Of a stretch of 64,000 nucleotides of DNA, positions 49,806-58,072 are shown piece after piece. A program made the translations under genes and the position numbers. The stretch is from DATBQN01 sp963755825 (GTDB lineage: Bacteria > Acidobacteriota > Thermoanaerobaculia > Multivoradales > UBA5704), in NCBI GenBank assembly GCA_963755825.1, contig CAVWLA010000003.1:1798001-1862000 (forward strand), in the 5' to 3' direction. The notes under the pieces are model-generated. The model saw only the letters and a program-made list of their open reading frames with translations. It made no database searches and had not been told where the DNA came from. How positions within the stretch are numbered: the stretch's first letter is position 1; each line of letters opens with the position of its first letter.

Positions 49806-49882
49806 TTGCGGCGTGCGATTGTAGCAGGCCGCCGGCAGCCGCCGGCGGGCGATAGGATGGCGACCCGCGCCCCGCGCCCGCT

Positions 49883-50959
49883 ATGCCCTCCCCCGCCGAG
49901 CGCCTCCGCCACCGCATCGCCGCGCGCGGCACCATCCCCTTCGCCGAGGTGATGGAGGAGGCGCTCTATGGCGAGGGCGGCTACTACCGCCGGGCCGAGC
50001 TGCCGATCGGCGAGGCGGGCGACTACGTCACCGGCTCGTCGCTGTCGCCCCTCTTCGGCCGCGCCACCGGCCGCCTCCTGGCGCGGCTCGACGGGCCTCT
50101 CGGCCGGCCGGCGGAGCTCTTCGAGGCGGCCTACGGGAACGGCGCCCATCTCGCCGCCGCGCGCTCCTTCTTCCCGGCGGCCGAGGGACGGCGCTTCCGC
50201 GGCTGGGACCGCGTCGCGCGCCCGCTGCCGCCCGGCGCCGCCGTCGAGACGGTCGGCGATCTCGACGCGATCGCCGAGGGCTCGATCGAGGGGATGATCT
50301 TCTCCTATGAGCTGTTCGACGCGCTGCCGGTGCACCGGCTGATCGGCCGCGCCGACGGCGGCCTCGGCGAGCTGTGGGTCGCGAGCGGCGAGGACGGCGG
50401 CTTCGCCTGGCGCGAGGGCGAGCTCTCCGCTCCCGCGCTCGCCGCCCTCCTCCGCGATCCCGACGTCGCCCTCGCACCCGGCCAGGTGGCCGACCTCGCC
50501 CCCGGCTGGGCGCCGCTCTATCGCCGGCTCGCCCGGCGGCTCGGCCGCGGCCTCCTCGTCACCTGCGACTACGGCTTCCGGCGGGAGCGGCTGCTCGATC
50601 CCCGCATCCGTCCGCACGGCACCCTCGCCGCCTACAGCCGCCAGCGCGTCCACCGCAACCCCTTCGTCCTCTTGGGCGAGCAGGATCTGACGGCGCACGT
50701 CGACTTCTCGGCGCTGCAGAGCGCCGGCGAGGCAGAGGGTCTCACCACCGTCGCCTTCACCCGCCAAGCGCTCTGGCTAGCCGCCTGCGGCATCTTCGCG
50801 GACCTGGCGGAGGCCGGCGCCGACGTGCGCCAGCAGGCGATGGCGCTCCTCGACGGGGAGGGGATGGGCGAGGAGATCCGCGTGCTCGTCCAGGCGCGCG
50901 GCATCGACGCCGCGGAAGCCCTCGACCCCGCCCTCCTCGCCGCCGGCCGGCCCGGCTGA
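49883..50959 (+). CDS. MidA/NDUFAF7-like SAM-dependent methyltransferase
   Basis: The 358-residue protein matches the SAM_MT_S28 (MidA) family: RIAARGTIPFAEVMEEALYGEGGYY, GDYVTGSSLSPLFGRATGRLL, EGMIFSYELFDALPVHRL, and RGLLVTCDYGFRRERLLDP followed by GTLAAYSRQRVHRNPFVLLGEQDLTAHVDF. The eukaryotic relative methylates an Arg of complex I; bacterial function is not settled. The usual GAGxG SAM motif is altered to EAAYGNG. A TAGGAT box lies 25 nt before the ATG. It is divergent from rfaE1. Confidence 0.85.
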   Translation: MPSPAERLRHRIAARGTIPFAEVMEEALYGEGGYYRRAELPIGEAGDYVTGSSLSPLFGRATGRLLARLDGPLGRPAELFEAAYGNGAHLAAARSFFPAAEGRRFRGWDRVARPLPPGAAVETVGDLDAIAEGSIEGMIFSYELFDALPVHRLIGRADGGLGELWVASGEDGGFAWREGELSAPALAALLRDPDVALAPGQVADLAPGWAPLYRRLARRLGRGLLVTCDYGFRRERLLDPRIRPHGTLAAYSRQRVHRNPFVLLGEQDLTAHVDFSALQSAGEAEGLTTVAFTRQALWLAACGIFADLAEAGADVRQQAMALLDGEGMGEEIRVLVQARGIDAAEALDPALLAAGRPG

Positions 50960-50978
50960 GCCGGCCGGCGGCGGGAGA

Positions 50979-51701
50979 TCAGGGGATGACGTGGGTGAGG
51001 TCGTGGCTCAGGCGGTCCGGCGGCTGCAGGCCGCGGGCCTGATCCTGATGGTGGAAACCGCCGAGCTGGCCGAGGCTGACGGTGAAGCCGCAGCCGAGCT
51101 TGAAGTCCCACTGCGCATGGATCGGCTTGCAGCTTCCCGGCGGGTTGTCGGGACCGGTGTTGGAGCCCGACCACTCGGCCGCCGGCACGCCCCAGAGCAC
51201 GGGGACCGGCTCCGGCTTCCCACCCTCGGTCACCTTGGCGTGATACCCCTTGACGACGAACGGGCCGGCCTTGCAGCAGTCGAGGGTCTCGGGGTCGCAG
51301 CCGTCGTGCGCCACCTCTTTCGAGTAGACGGTGTGGATCTCCACCCAGCTGCCGGCCGGCGGCAGCTTCGGGCAGCCCGCGGCGGGGCCGCCCTCCGGCG
51401 TCGCATGCTGGCCGGCGCAGGTCGGCTGCAGGTTCTCGATCCAGCAGTGGTAGTGCTGGCCGCAGCGCTGGAGCGTCACCGGCGTACCGCCGCGCGGCGT
51501 GTAGACGAGGGTGTCGGCGGGGCCCTTGCGGATGGTCGAGGTCTTGCTCGTCGCATCGTACTTCTCCAGGCGGCGCGGCGACTGGTCCTTGCACGGCGGG
51601 GCCGGCTGGGCGCAGACGGCGAGCGCGAGGAAGAGCGCAGCGCAGGCGAGGGTGACGGCACGGCGGGGCTTGGGCATGAGGGCGTCGAGACGCATGGCCA
51701 C
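50979..51701 (-). CDS. Exported Cys-rich protein, unknown function
   Basis: The 240-residue protein has a signal peptide (AVTLACAALFLALAVCAQP) and twelve or so Cys in the mature part, arranged in CGQHYHCWIENLQPTC, AAGCPKL, GCDPETLDCC and SCKPIHAQWDFKLGCGF. The HYHC segment could bind metal; a CA-like (cadmium/delta class carbonic anhydrase) relationship crossed my mind but the known metal motifs do not match. The C-terminal 30 residues (FHHQDQARGLQPPDRLSHDLTHVIP) are His-rich. Conserved disulfides are likely. Confidence 0.6.
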   Translation of the reverse strand: MAMRLDALMPKPRRAVTLACAALFLALAVCAQPAPPCKDQSPRRLEKYDATSKTSTIRKGPADTLVYTPRGGTPVTLQRCGQHYHCWIENLQPTCAGQHATPEGGPAAGCPKLPPAGSWVEIHTVYSKEVAHDGCDPETLDCCKAGPFVVKGYHAKVTEGGKPEPVPVLWGVPAAEWSGSNTGPDNPPGSCKPIHAQWDFKLGCGFTVSLGQLGGFHHQDQARGLQPPDRLSHDLTHVIP

Positions 51702-51844
51702 CTCCTGACGTTTGGCGCCCGAGGGAGGGCGCGAGATCTATGCAACGGATTCGCCCTTCTACCACGTGTCTACGCACTTGAGCAACGTCGTGCACAGACC
51801 TGGCTGCAGCCGCCCTGGACGGGTCCCGCCGGCATCGGCCGGCA

Positions 51845-51850
51845 TAGGAT
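51845..51850 (+). promoter_or_regulatory. -10 box (TAGGAT) 7 nt before a GTG start
   Basis: TAGGAT ends 7 nt before GTG 51858, too close for a ribosome-binding site, suggesting a leaderless operon mRNA. Confidence 0.5.
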
Positions 51851-51857
51851 CGACCGC

Positions 51858-52616
51858 GTGCCCGCCTACGACGTCGTCATCCCGGCCCGCGACGAGGGCT
51901 CGACGGTGGCTGGAGTGGTGCGGGCGGCGCTCTCGGCGCCCGGCGCCGGTCGGGTGGTGGTGGTCGACGACGGCTCGGTCGACGACACGGCGGCGGTCGC
52001 GGCCGCGGCCGGCGCCGAGGTCATCGCCGCCCGCCCGGCGGGCGAGGACGGCGACAAGGGGCGGGCGCTCGAGCGGGGGTTCCTCGCCACCTCCGCGCCG
52101 ATCCTCGTCTTCTTCGACGCCGACATCGAGGGCGCCACGGCGGCTCACTTCGAGGCGCTGGCGGCGCCGGTCGCCGCCGGACGGGCCGTCCTCTCCTGCG
52201 GGGTGATCGACTACGGGAGGCTCCAGAATGCGCTCTTCCTGCGCCTGCCGCCGATCAGCGGCCTGCGCGCCCTCCGCCGCGAGATCTTCGCCGCCATCTC
52301 GCCCGCGCGCCGGCGCGGATTTCGCATCGAGATCATGATCAACGAAGTCGTGGCACGGCGGCGGCTGCCCGCGGCCATCCGCATTCTCGGCGGCCTGTCC
52401 CATCGCTCGAAGGTGCAGAAGCTGGGCTGGGCGCGAGGCCTGCCCCGCCACCTGGCGATGACCGCCGAGCTGCTCGGCTGCCTGGTCGACGTGCCGCTGT
52501 GGACCTATGGCGCCTATCTGCGCCGGCTGCAGATCGATCCGCCGGCCGGTCCGGCGGGCCTGCCCGGCGACGGCCGGATCATCCGGGCCGACGGTCGCGC
52601 CGTAGAGAAAGTGTGA
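51858..52616 (+). CDS. Family 2 glycosyltransferase
   Basis: The 252-residue GT-A enzyme opens with YDVVIPARDEGSTVAGVVRAAL, then VVVVDDGSVDDT, KGRALERGFLAT and VFFDADIEG (the DxD metal site). The C-terminal part (RRGFRIEIMINEVVARRRL, GLSHRSKVQKLGWARGLPRHLAMTAELL) resembles dolichol-phosphate-mannose/glucosyl-3-phosphoglycerate-type GT2 enzymes without the membrane helices. GTG 51858 is the only start consistent with the first strand. It heads a GT2-DUF547-radical SAM operon. Confidence 0.85.
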   Translation: MPAYDVVIPARDEGSTVAGVVRAALSAPGAGRVVVVDDGSVDDTAAVAAAAGAEVIAARPAGEDGDKGRALERGFLATSAPILVFFDADIEGATAAHFEALAAPVAAGRAVLSCGVIDYGRLQNALFLRLPPISGLRALRREIFAAISPARRRGFRIEIMINEVVARRRLPAAIRILGGLSHRSKVQKLGWARGLPRHLAMTAELLGCLVDVPLWTYGAYLRRLQIDPPAGPAGLPGDGRIIRADGRAVEKV

Positions 52617-52621
52617 GGCCC

Positions 52622-53409
52622 ATGCAGACGATCAAGGCTCTCCCCGCCCTCTGCCTCCTGGCTCTGGCGCTGGCGCTCCCCCCGCGGCGCGCGCCGCGGC
52701 CCCCGACTACGCGGCCTGGAACGATCTGCTGGCGCGGCACTACGACCCCGCCCGCGGCATGGACTACAAGGCGCTCAAGGCGAAGGATGCCGCGGCGCTC
52801 GCCGGCCTCCGCCAGCGCCTGGCCGAGGTCGACCCCGCGGCGCTGTCGCGCAACGACCGGCTCGCCTACTGGATCAACCTCTACAACATCTCGGTGGTGT
52901 CGACCGTCGTCGAGCACTACCCGGTCGCCTCGATCCGCGACATCTCGACCGACCCCATCATCCGCCTGAACGTCTTCAAGAAGCCCACGGTGAAGACCAG
53001 GGCCGGCGCCATCTCCCTCAACGACATCGAGAACAGCAAGATCCGCGAGGGGTTCAAGGACCCGCGCATCCACTTCTCCATCAACTGCGCCGCCGAGAGC
53101 TGCCCGCCGATCCGCAGCGAGGCCTACGAGGGGGCGCGCATCGCGGAGCAGCTCGACGATCAGGCGCGGAAGTTCCTCAACGGCCCCCACGGCGTGCACC
53201 TGGAGAAGGACGGCGGCGACCTCACCGTCCACACCACCAAGGTGATGGACTGGTTCGGCGAGGACTTCGACAAGTGGGGCGGCGGCCGCCTCGCCTTCAT
53301 CGAGAAGTACGTCTCGCCCGACAAGCGGGCGCAGATCGAGAAGGCCGGCGCCAACGCCAAGCTCGCCTACGACGACTACAGCTGGAAGCTGAACGACGCC
53401 TCCAGATGA
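52622..53409 (+). pseudogene. DUF547 exported protein with a one-base frameshift
   Basis: ATG 52622 encodes a perfect signal peptide (IKALPALCLLALALALP), but the frame is lost in a run of six C at 52678-52683. One extra C would join it to the DUF547 body through an AARAAA signal-peptidase site. The body, readable from about 52700 (first internal ATG 52759), contains NDRLAYWINLYNISVVSTVVEHYP, RLNVFKKPTVKTRAGAISLNDIENSKIRE and RIHFSINCAAESCPPI, the DUF547 core. Either a sequencing error or a recent disruption. Function of the family is unknown. It overlaps the radical SAM gene by 4 nt. Confidence 0.8.
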
Positions 53410-54815
53410 TCGCGCGCGACGCCCCGACCCGGCGGCGATCCGGCGTGCGGCCGCTCCTCCAGAGTGCGGCCTCCCTCTTTGCCGATCCGGTGACGGCGGA
53501 GAAGCGGCGGCTCCTCGCCGAGCGCTGGGCCGATCTCGACCCCGCCCTCCGCTTCGCCGGCCAGGGGCTCGGACAGAAGGCGACCGGCTGCGGCGCCACC
53601 ATCGGCATCCAGCCGCGCTGCGACTTCGCCTGCACCGGCTGCTACCTGGGGAGCGAGGCGAACCGCATCCCGGCGCTGTCGACCGCCGCGATCCTCGCCC
53701 AGCTCGACGAGCTGCGCCGCTATCTCGGTCCCAAGAGCAACGTCCAGCTCACCGACGGCGAGGTGACGCTGCGCCCGGAGAGCGAGCTGCTCGAGATCCT
53801 CGCCCATGCGCGGGCGATCGGCGTCGTCCCGATGCTGATGACCCATGGCGACAATCTGCGCCGCAAGCCCGGCCTCCTCGAGCGCCTCATGGAGGGCGGC
53901 CTGACCGAGGTGTCGGTCCACATCGACATCACCCAGCGCGGCCGCGACGGCCATCGCGCGCCGACCTCCGAGCGCGAGCTCGACCCGCTGCGCGAGGAAT
54001 TCGCGGCGATGATCCGCACCGCGCGGCGGCGGACGGGCCGTGCGCTGCGCGCCGCGATGACGCTGACCGTGACGGACGACAACCTGCCGCAGATCGCCGG
54101 CGTGGTGCGCTGGACGATCGCCAACCGCGACGCCTTCGGCCTGATGAGCTTCCAGCCGCTCGCCCGCGTCGGGCGCACCCGCCGCGAGCTCCACGGCGTC
54201 GACGCCGCCAGCCTGTGGGGCGAGATCGCCAAAGGGACGGCCGACTTCGGCCCCACCCTGGACAACCTCCTCGGCAACCCGGCGCCGCTCCACTTCGGGC
54301 ACCCCGAATGCACCCGCTTCGTGCCGCTCCTGGCGCTCGAACGGCCGGGCGAGCCGCCACGCCTCGTCCAGGCCTTCCGCGATCACCCGGACGACCTCGC
54401 CATCGTCGAGCAGTTCTTCGCCAAGGGCCTGGGGGGAGTGGCCTTCCGCGACGACCGGCCGCTCGAGAAGCTGGCGCGCGGCCTCGGCCTGCTCCGCGCC
54501 GAGCCGCGCTGGATCCTCGGCCACGTCCGCCGCTGGGCGGACCGCCGGCTGCGGGACGAGGCCGGAACCAGCCTCCTCCGCCTCCTCGCCGACGCCCTCG
54601 CCGGGCGGCTGCGGGTCGACGGCATCACCCTCACCAGCCACCACTTCATGAGCCCGGAAGAGCTCGCCACCGACACCGGCCGCGAGCGGCTCGCCGCCTG
54701 CGTCTTCCGCGTGCCGGTGGACGGCGAGATGGTGCCGATGTGCCGCGTCAACGCCGGCGGCGTCCGCGAGAGCTTCTACGCCGGCATCCCGGCGGGCTCG
54801 GCGGCGGTTTCGTAG
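53406..54815 (+). CDS. Radical SAM enzyme, unassigned subfamily
   Basis: The 469-residue protein holds the [4Fe-4S] motif C72-x3-C76-x2-C79 in QPRCDFACTGCYLG, preceded by ATGCGATIGI, and the later SAM-binding strands TDGEVTLRPESELLEIL and EVSVHIDITQRGRDGHR. Late cysteines (HPECTRF, RLAACVFRVPVDGEMVPMCRVNAGG) might hold an auxiliary cluster. It starts on the DUF547 stop (ATGA). Association with DUF547 and a GT2 enzyme is suggestive of envelope lipid or glycan modification, but no reaction can be named. Confidence 0.85.
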   Translation: MIARDAPTRRRSGVRPLLQSAASLFADPVTAEKRRLLAERWADLDPALRFAGQGLGQKATGCGATIGIQPRCDFACTGCYLGSEANRIPALSTAAILAQLDELRRYLGPKSNVQLTDGEVTLRPESELLEILAHARAIGVVPMLMTHGDNLRRKPGLLERLMEGGLTEVSVHIDITQRGRDGHRAPTSERELDPLREEFAAMIRTARRRTGRALRAAMTLTVTDDNLPQIAGVVRWTIANRDAFGLMSFQPLARVGRTRRELHGVDAASLWGEIAKGTADFGPTLDNLLGNPAPLHFGHPECTRFVPLLALERPGEPPRLVQAFRDHPDDLAIVEQFFAKGLGGVAFRDDRPLEKLARGLGLLRAEPRWILGHVRRWADRRLRDEAGTSLLRLLADALAGRLRVDGITLTSHHFMSPEELATDTGRERLAACVFRVPVDGEMVPMCRVNAGGVRESFYAGIPAGSAAVS

Positions 54816-54830
54816 CGCTCTGTCGTCTTG

Positions 54831-54855
54831 CCCTGCGGTCGCCGTCCTCGCAGGG
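54831..54855 (+). terminator. Hairpin after the radical SAM gene
   Basis: CCCTGCG and CGCAGGG form a perfect 7-bp stem around 11 nt, 16 nt after the stop codon. No T-tract. Confidence 0.4.
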
Positions 54856-54886
54856 TGACGGTTCGCTCGCTTCCGGCGAGAGATGC

Positions 54887-55115
54887 GAGGAAAAACTAAA
54901 TTCCCCGTGGGAAAATCAAAAATTCCCGTGGAAATTTTCAATTCCCCTTGGCCGGAAGGCCGGGAGGACGAGAAATTTTGGATTTCCAGTCGCCCGCGAC
55001 GATTGTCGAGGGGAAATTTTGATTTTCCTCTCGTCCGACGCCCGGTAGAGAGGGAAAATCGAAAATTCCCTCTCCCGCGGCATCGGGAGCGAGGGAAGAT
55101 CGAATGTTTCCTCTC
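54887..55115. repeat. Array of seven AT-cored imperfect palindromes
   Basis: Units at 54887-54906, 54909-54927, 54928-54947, 54970-54987, 55008-55032, 55048-55074 and 55091-55115. Each is a G-rich arm, GGAAA, an AT core, TTTCC or TTCCC, and a C-rich arm. Unit 6 is the best, with 9-bp perfect arms GAGAGGGAA/TTCCCTCTC. Units vary in orientation and spacing (0-22 nt). The AT cores contrast sharply with the ~70 percent GC surroundings. Confidence 0.75.
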
Positions 55116-55145
55116 CTCCGGCGGTCGTCCAGAGAGAGAGTGCGA

Positions 55146-55622
55146 TCAGCCCTTCCACGCCCCGAGCTGTTGGCGGACGAGGATGAGCTGGCCCACGTGG
55201 TAGGCGTTGTGGTCGGCGAGGACGAGCGCCTCGCGGAGGACGGTCTGGCCGTCGCCCCAGGGGAACGGCGTGTAGAGGTCGGCCTCGGCGACCAGCTTCT
55301 GCATCGCCGCGAGATCGCTCTGCAAGGACGCCACGCTCTTCTCCCAGGCCGCGTCGTCGGGCGGCGCGGCGCTCCGCGGCCAGTAGCCGTCGGGGAACGT
55401 CGGCGAGACGTGCTTGGCGTCGCGGCTGAACTCGAGGATGTCCCACTGGGCGATGCGGAGGTGCTCCACGAGCTGCCAGGGAGAGTGCGGCGAGCCCGCG
55501 GGCTTTTCGCCTCGGAGCGCCGGCGGCAGGTCCTTGACGGCGGCGTCGAGGCCGGCATGGGCGTGGCCGCCCTCGAGGAGGGCGTGGAGGTGGTCGCGGA
55601 GCGGCTTGTCGTCTCGGCTCAT
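55146..55622 (-). CDS. DinB-family protein, second paralogue
   Basis: The 158-residue protein carries the family's metal-site residues in SPWQLVEHLRIAQWDILEF and LADHNAYHVGQLILVRQQLG. It differs clearly from the DinB protein at 7130-7609 (longer inter-helix region with DGYWPRSAAPPDDAAWEKS). TACAAT ends 6 nt before the ATG, so the transcript may be leaderless. It converges on the palindrome array. Confidence 0.82.
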   Translation of the reverse strand: MSRDDKPLRDHLHALLEGGHAHAGLDAAVKDLPPALRGEKPAGSPHSPWQLVEHLRIAQWDILEFSRDAKHVSPTFPDGYWPRSAAPPDDAAWEKSVASLQSDLAAMQKLVAEADLYTPFPWGDGQTVLREALVLADHNAYHVGQLILVRQQLGAWKG

Positions 55623-55628
55623 GGAGCG

Positions 55629-55634
55629 ATTGTA
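55629..55634 (-). promoter_or_regulatory. -10 box (TACAAT) 6 nt before DinB start
   Basis: Minus-strand TACAAT followed by 6 nt and ATG; no ribosome-binding site can fit. Confidence 0.55.
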
Positions 55635-55718
55635 GACCGGGCCGCTCGGGCACCGCCGGCTCCCAGCTCCGCGCTCATCTCCGCCGTCACTCCAGGCCGC
55701 GTCTCGTTGCCCTGTCTC

Positions 55719-55724
55719 TATAAT
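55719..55724 (+). promoter_or_regulatory. -10 box (TATAAT) 10 nt before trmFO start
   Basis: A consensus TATAAT overlaps an in-frame ATG (55723) that therefore cannot be the start; the next ATG, 55735, lies 10 nt downstream of the box. Confidence 0.6.
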
Positions 55725-55734
55725 GGCTCTCGCC

Positions 55735-57111
55735 ATGGACCCCATCCACGTCGTCGGCGCCGGGCTCGCCGGTTCCGAGTGCGCCTACCAGCTCGCGCGG
55801 CGCGGCGTGCCCGTGGTGCTCCACGAGATGCGGCCGGTCCGCGGCACGCCGGTGCACAAGAGCGGCGACTTCGCCGAGCTGGTGTGCAGCAACTCGCTGC
55901 GCAGCGACGACCCGTTCCACGCCGCCGGCCTCCTCAAGCGCGAGATGGAGGAGCTCGGCTCGCTCATCATCGAATCGGCGCGGCGCACCTCGGTGCCGGC
56001 GGGGAGCGCCCTCGCCCTCGACCGCGACCGCTTCGCGCGCGACGTCACCGCGACGCTCGAAGGGCTCCCCGGCGTCGAGATCCGCCGCGAGGAGGTGATG
56101 GCGATCCCCGCCGGCGAGACCGTCCTCGCCACCGGCCCGCTCACCTCGGCCGCGATGGCGGCGGCGCTCCAGGAGCTGCTGGGGAGCGAGTACCTCTACT
56201 TCTATGACGCCATCGCGCCGATCGTCGACGCCGAGAGCCTCGACATGGGCAAGCTCTTCTGGCAGTCGCGCTACGGCAAGGGCGAGGGCGACGACTACCT
56301 GAACTCGCCGCTCGACCGCGAGCAGTACGCGGCGTTCCACGCGGCGCTCAGCGCGGCGGAGGTCGTCGTGCCGCACGATTTCGAGAAGGCGATCTTCTTC
56401 GAGGGCTGCCTGCCGATCGAGGAGCTGGCGCGCCGCGGCGAGGATACCCTGCGGTACGGTCCGATGAAGCCGGTGGGCCTCCAGGCGCCCGACGGCCGGC
56501 GCCCCTGGGCCGTCGTCCAGCTGCGCCAGGAGAACCTGGCGAAGAGCCAGTTCAACCTCGTCGGCTTCCAGTCGCGCATGAAGTGGGGCGAGCAGCAGCG
56601 CGTGCTGCGGCTCATCCCGGGGCTCGAGAGCGCCCGCTTCGAGCGCTTCGGCCAGATCCACCGCAACACCTTCGTCAACGCGCCGACCCATCTCGACCGG
56701 CTCTATCGCGTCAAGGCGGCGCCGCGGGTGCGCCTCGCCGGCCAGATCACCGGCGTCGAGGGCTATCTCGAGTCGGCGGCGACCGGCCTCGCCATCGGCC
56801 TCTATCTGGCGCTGGCGCGGCAGGCGCCCGCGGACCAGGAGCAGGAGCCGCTGCCGACGACGACGGCGCTCGGCGCCCTCGCCCGCCACCTGACCGAGTC
56901 CGACCCGCGCCACTTCCAGCCGGCCAACATCAACTACGGCCTCTTCCCGGAGCTGCCCGAGCGGCTGCGCAAGGGCGACCGCAAGGCGGCCTATGTCGAG
57001 CGCGCCCGCGCCGACCTCGCCGCCTGGGCGGAGCGCCACGGCATCGCGACGAAGACCCCGCGCGCCACGGCGGCACTCGCCGCCGCCGCCGGCGAGCCGG
57101 CTCGGCGATGA
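55735..57111 (+). CDS. trmFO: Methylenetetrahydrofolate--tRNA-(uracil-54-C5)-methyltransferase
   Basis: TrmFO makes ribothymidine-54 in tRNA using FAD and methylenetetrahydrofolate. The 458 residues begin with the FAD-binding HVVGAGLAGSECAYQLARRGVPVVLHEMRP, then KSGDFAELVCSNSLRSDD, FYDAIAPIVDAESLD, FEGCLPIEELARRGEDTLRYGPMKPVGL and NLVGFQSRMKWGEQQRVLRLIPGLE, all family signatures. Start ATG 55735 is set by the overlapping -10 box. The stop overlaps xerC (ATGA), the conserved trmFO-xerC-hslV-hslU order. Confidence 0.96.
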   Translation: MDPIHVVGAGLAGSECAYQLARRGVPVVLHEMRPVRGTPVHKSGDFAELVCSNSLRSDDPFHAAGLLKREMEELGSLIIESARRTSVPAGSALALDRDRFARDVTATLEGLPGVEIRREEVMAIPAGETVLATGPLTSAAMAAALQELLGSEYLYFYDAIAPIVDAESLDMGKLFWQSRYGKGEGDDYLNSPLDREQYAAFHAALSAAEVVVPHDFEKAIFFEGCLPIEELARRGEDTLRYGPMKPVGLQAPDGRRPWAVVQLRQENLAKSQFNLVGFQSRMKWGEQQRVLRLIPGLESARFERFGQIHRNTFVNAPTHLDRLYRVKAAPRVRLAGQITGVEGYLESAATGLAIGLYLALARQAPADQEQEPLPTTTALGALARHLTESDPRHFQPANINYGLFPELPERLRKGDRKAAYVERARADLAAWAERHGIATKTPRATAALAAAAGEPARR

Positions 57112-58070
57112 CCCTCCGCCGCCTCATCCACGGCTTCCTCGAGCACCTGCGCGACCGCAGCTTCTCCAGGGAGACGCTGCGCGCCTACGAGGGCGACCTG
57201 CTGCGCTTCCTCGACTTCCTCGCCCGCGACTTCCTCGCCCGGCCGGCGGAGGAGATCGCGCCGGGCGAGGTCGATCACCTCGCCGTCCGCTCGTTCCTCG
57301 CCGCGCTCGCCCGCGGCGGCAACGGCCGCCGCACCCAGGGGCGCGCGCTCTCGTCCGTGCGCAGCCTCTTCCGCTTCGCCTGCCGCGAGGGGCTGCTCAC
57401 GGCGAACCCGGCGCAGGGCGTGCCGACGCCGAAGGTGCCGCAGACCCTCCCCCGCCACCTGCGCCCCGGCGAGGTCGAGAACCTGATCGAGGCGCCGGCG
57501 GGGAGCGAGCCGGTCGCCCGCCGCGACCGCGCCATCCTCGAGCTCCTCTACGCCGCCGGCCTGCGCGTCGGCGAGCTGGTGGGGCTCGACTGGCGGGCGA
57601 TCGACCTCTCGGGCCGCGCCCTCCGGGTGGTCGGCAAGGGGAACAAGGAGCGCATGGTGCCCTTCGGCCGGCCGGCGGCCGACGCGCTCCGCGCCTGGCT
57701 CGAGGTGTGGGAGACCGTCCGCGGCGCGGCGCGCGAAGCCCGCGGCGGCGATGGCGAGGAGCCGGTCTTCCTCAACCTCCGCGGCGGCCGGCTGACCGAC
57801 CGCTCGGTGCGCCGCATCCTCGACCGCTACGTCGGCGAGGCGGCGATCGCCGCCGGCGTCCATCCGCACACCCTGCGCCACACCTTCGCCACCCACCTGC
57901 TGGAGAACGGCGCCGACCTGCGGGCGATCCAGGAGCTGCTCGGCCACAGCTCGCTGTCGACCACCCAGAAGTACACCCATCTGGAGATCGACCGGCTGCT
58001 GGCCGTCTATCGCGACGCCCACCCGCGCGCCCGCGGTGCCGGTGGCGCGGGCGGCGCGGGCGAGGGCTGA
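57108..58070 (+). CDS. xerC: Site-specific tyrosine recombinase XerC
   Basis: XerC resolves chromosome dimers at dif together with XerD. The 320-residue protein has the N-terminal core-binding domain (LRRLIHGFLEHLRDRSFSRETLRAYEGDLLRFL) and the catalytic domain with R153 (AAGLRVGEL), K177 (GKGNKER), H254 and R257 (HTLRH), H280 (GHSS) and Y289 (KYTH). Context next to trmFO and hslVU argues for the housekeeping recombinase rather than an element integrase. The C-terminal tail is Gly/Ala-rich. Confidence 0.95.
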   Translation: MTLRRLIHGFLEHLRDRSFSRETLRAYEGDLLRFLDFLARDFLARPAEEIAPGEVDHLAVRSFLAALARGGNGRRTQGRALSSVRSLFRFACREGLLTANPAQGVPTPKVPQTLPRHLRPGEVENLIEAPAGSEPVARRDRAILELLYAAGLRVGELVGLDWRAIDLSGRALRVVGKGNKERMVPFGRPAADALRAWLEVWETVRGAAREARGGDGEEPVFLNLRGGRLTDRSVRRILDRYVGEAAIAAGVHPHTLRHTFATHLLENGADLRAIQELLGHSSLSTTQKYTHLEIDRLLAVYRDAHPRARGAGGAGGAGEG

Positions 58071-58072
58071 CC

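Larger units (their letters stand above)
54816..55145. other. 330-bp convergent intergenic region
   Basis: Between the radical SAM and DinB genes, which converge. It contains the 54831-54855 hairpin and the seven-unit palindrome array at 54887-55115. An open frame crosses it, but its translation merely follows the repeats (K/F/P-rich repeated blocks) and it has no ribosome-binding site. Confidence 0.7.

Noticed and set aside
50979..51701. Delta or cadmium carbonic anhydrase
   Set aside because: The Cys/His spacing does not match the metal motifs I know for either class.
54887..55115. CRISPR-like array
   Set aside because: Units vary in length, orientation and spacing, the repeats are themselves palindromic, spacers are 0-22 nt and no cas genes are near.
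54883..55203. Protein-coding gene across the palindrome array
   Set aside because: The open frame only mirrors the DNA repeats, has no ribosome-binding site and runs into the antisense of the DinB gene.
57108..58070. Phage or island integrase
   Set aside because: Conserved trmFO-xerC-hslVU context and full XerC pattern indicate the housekeeping recombinase.
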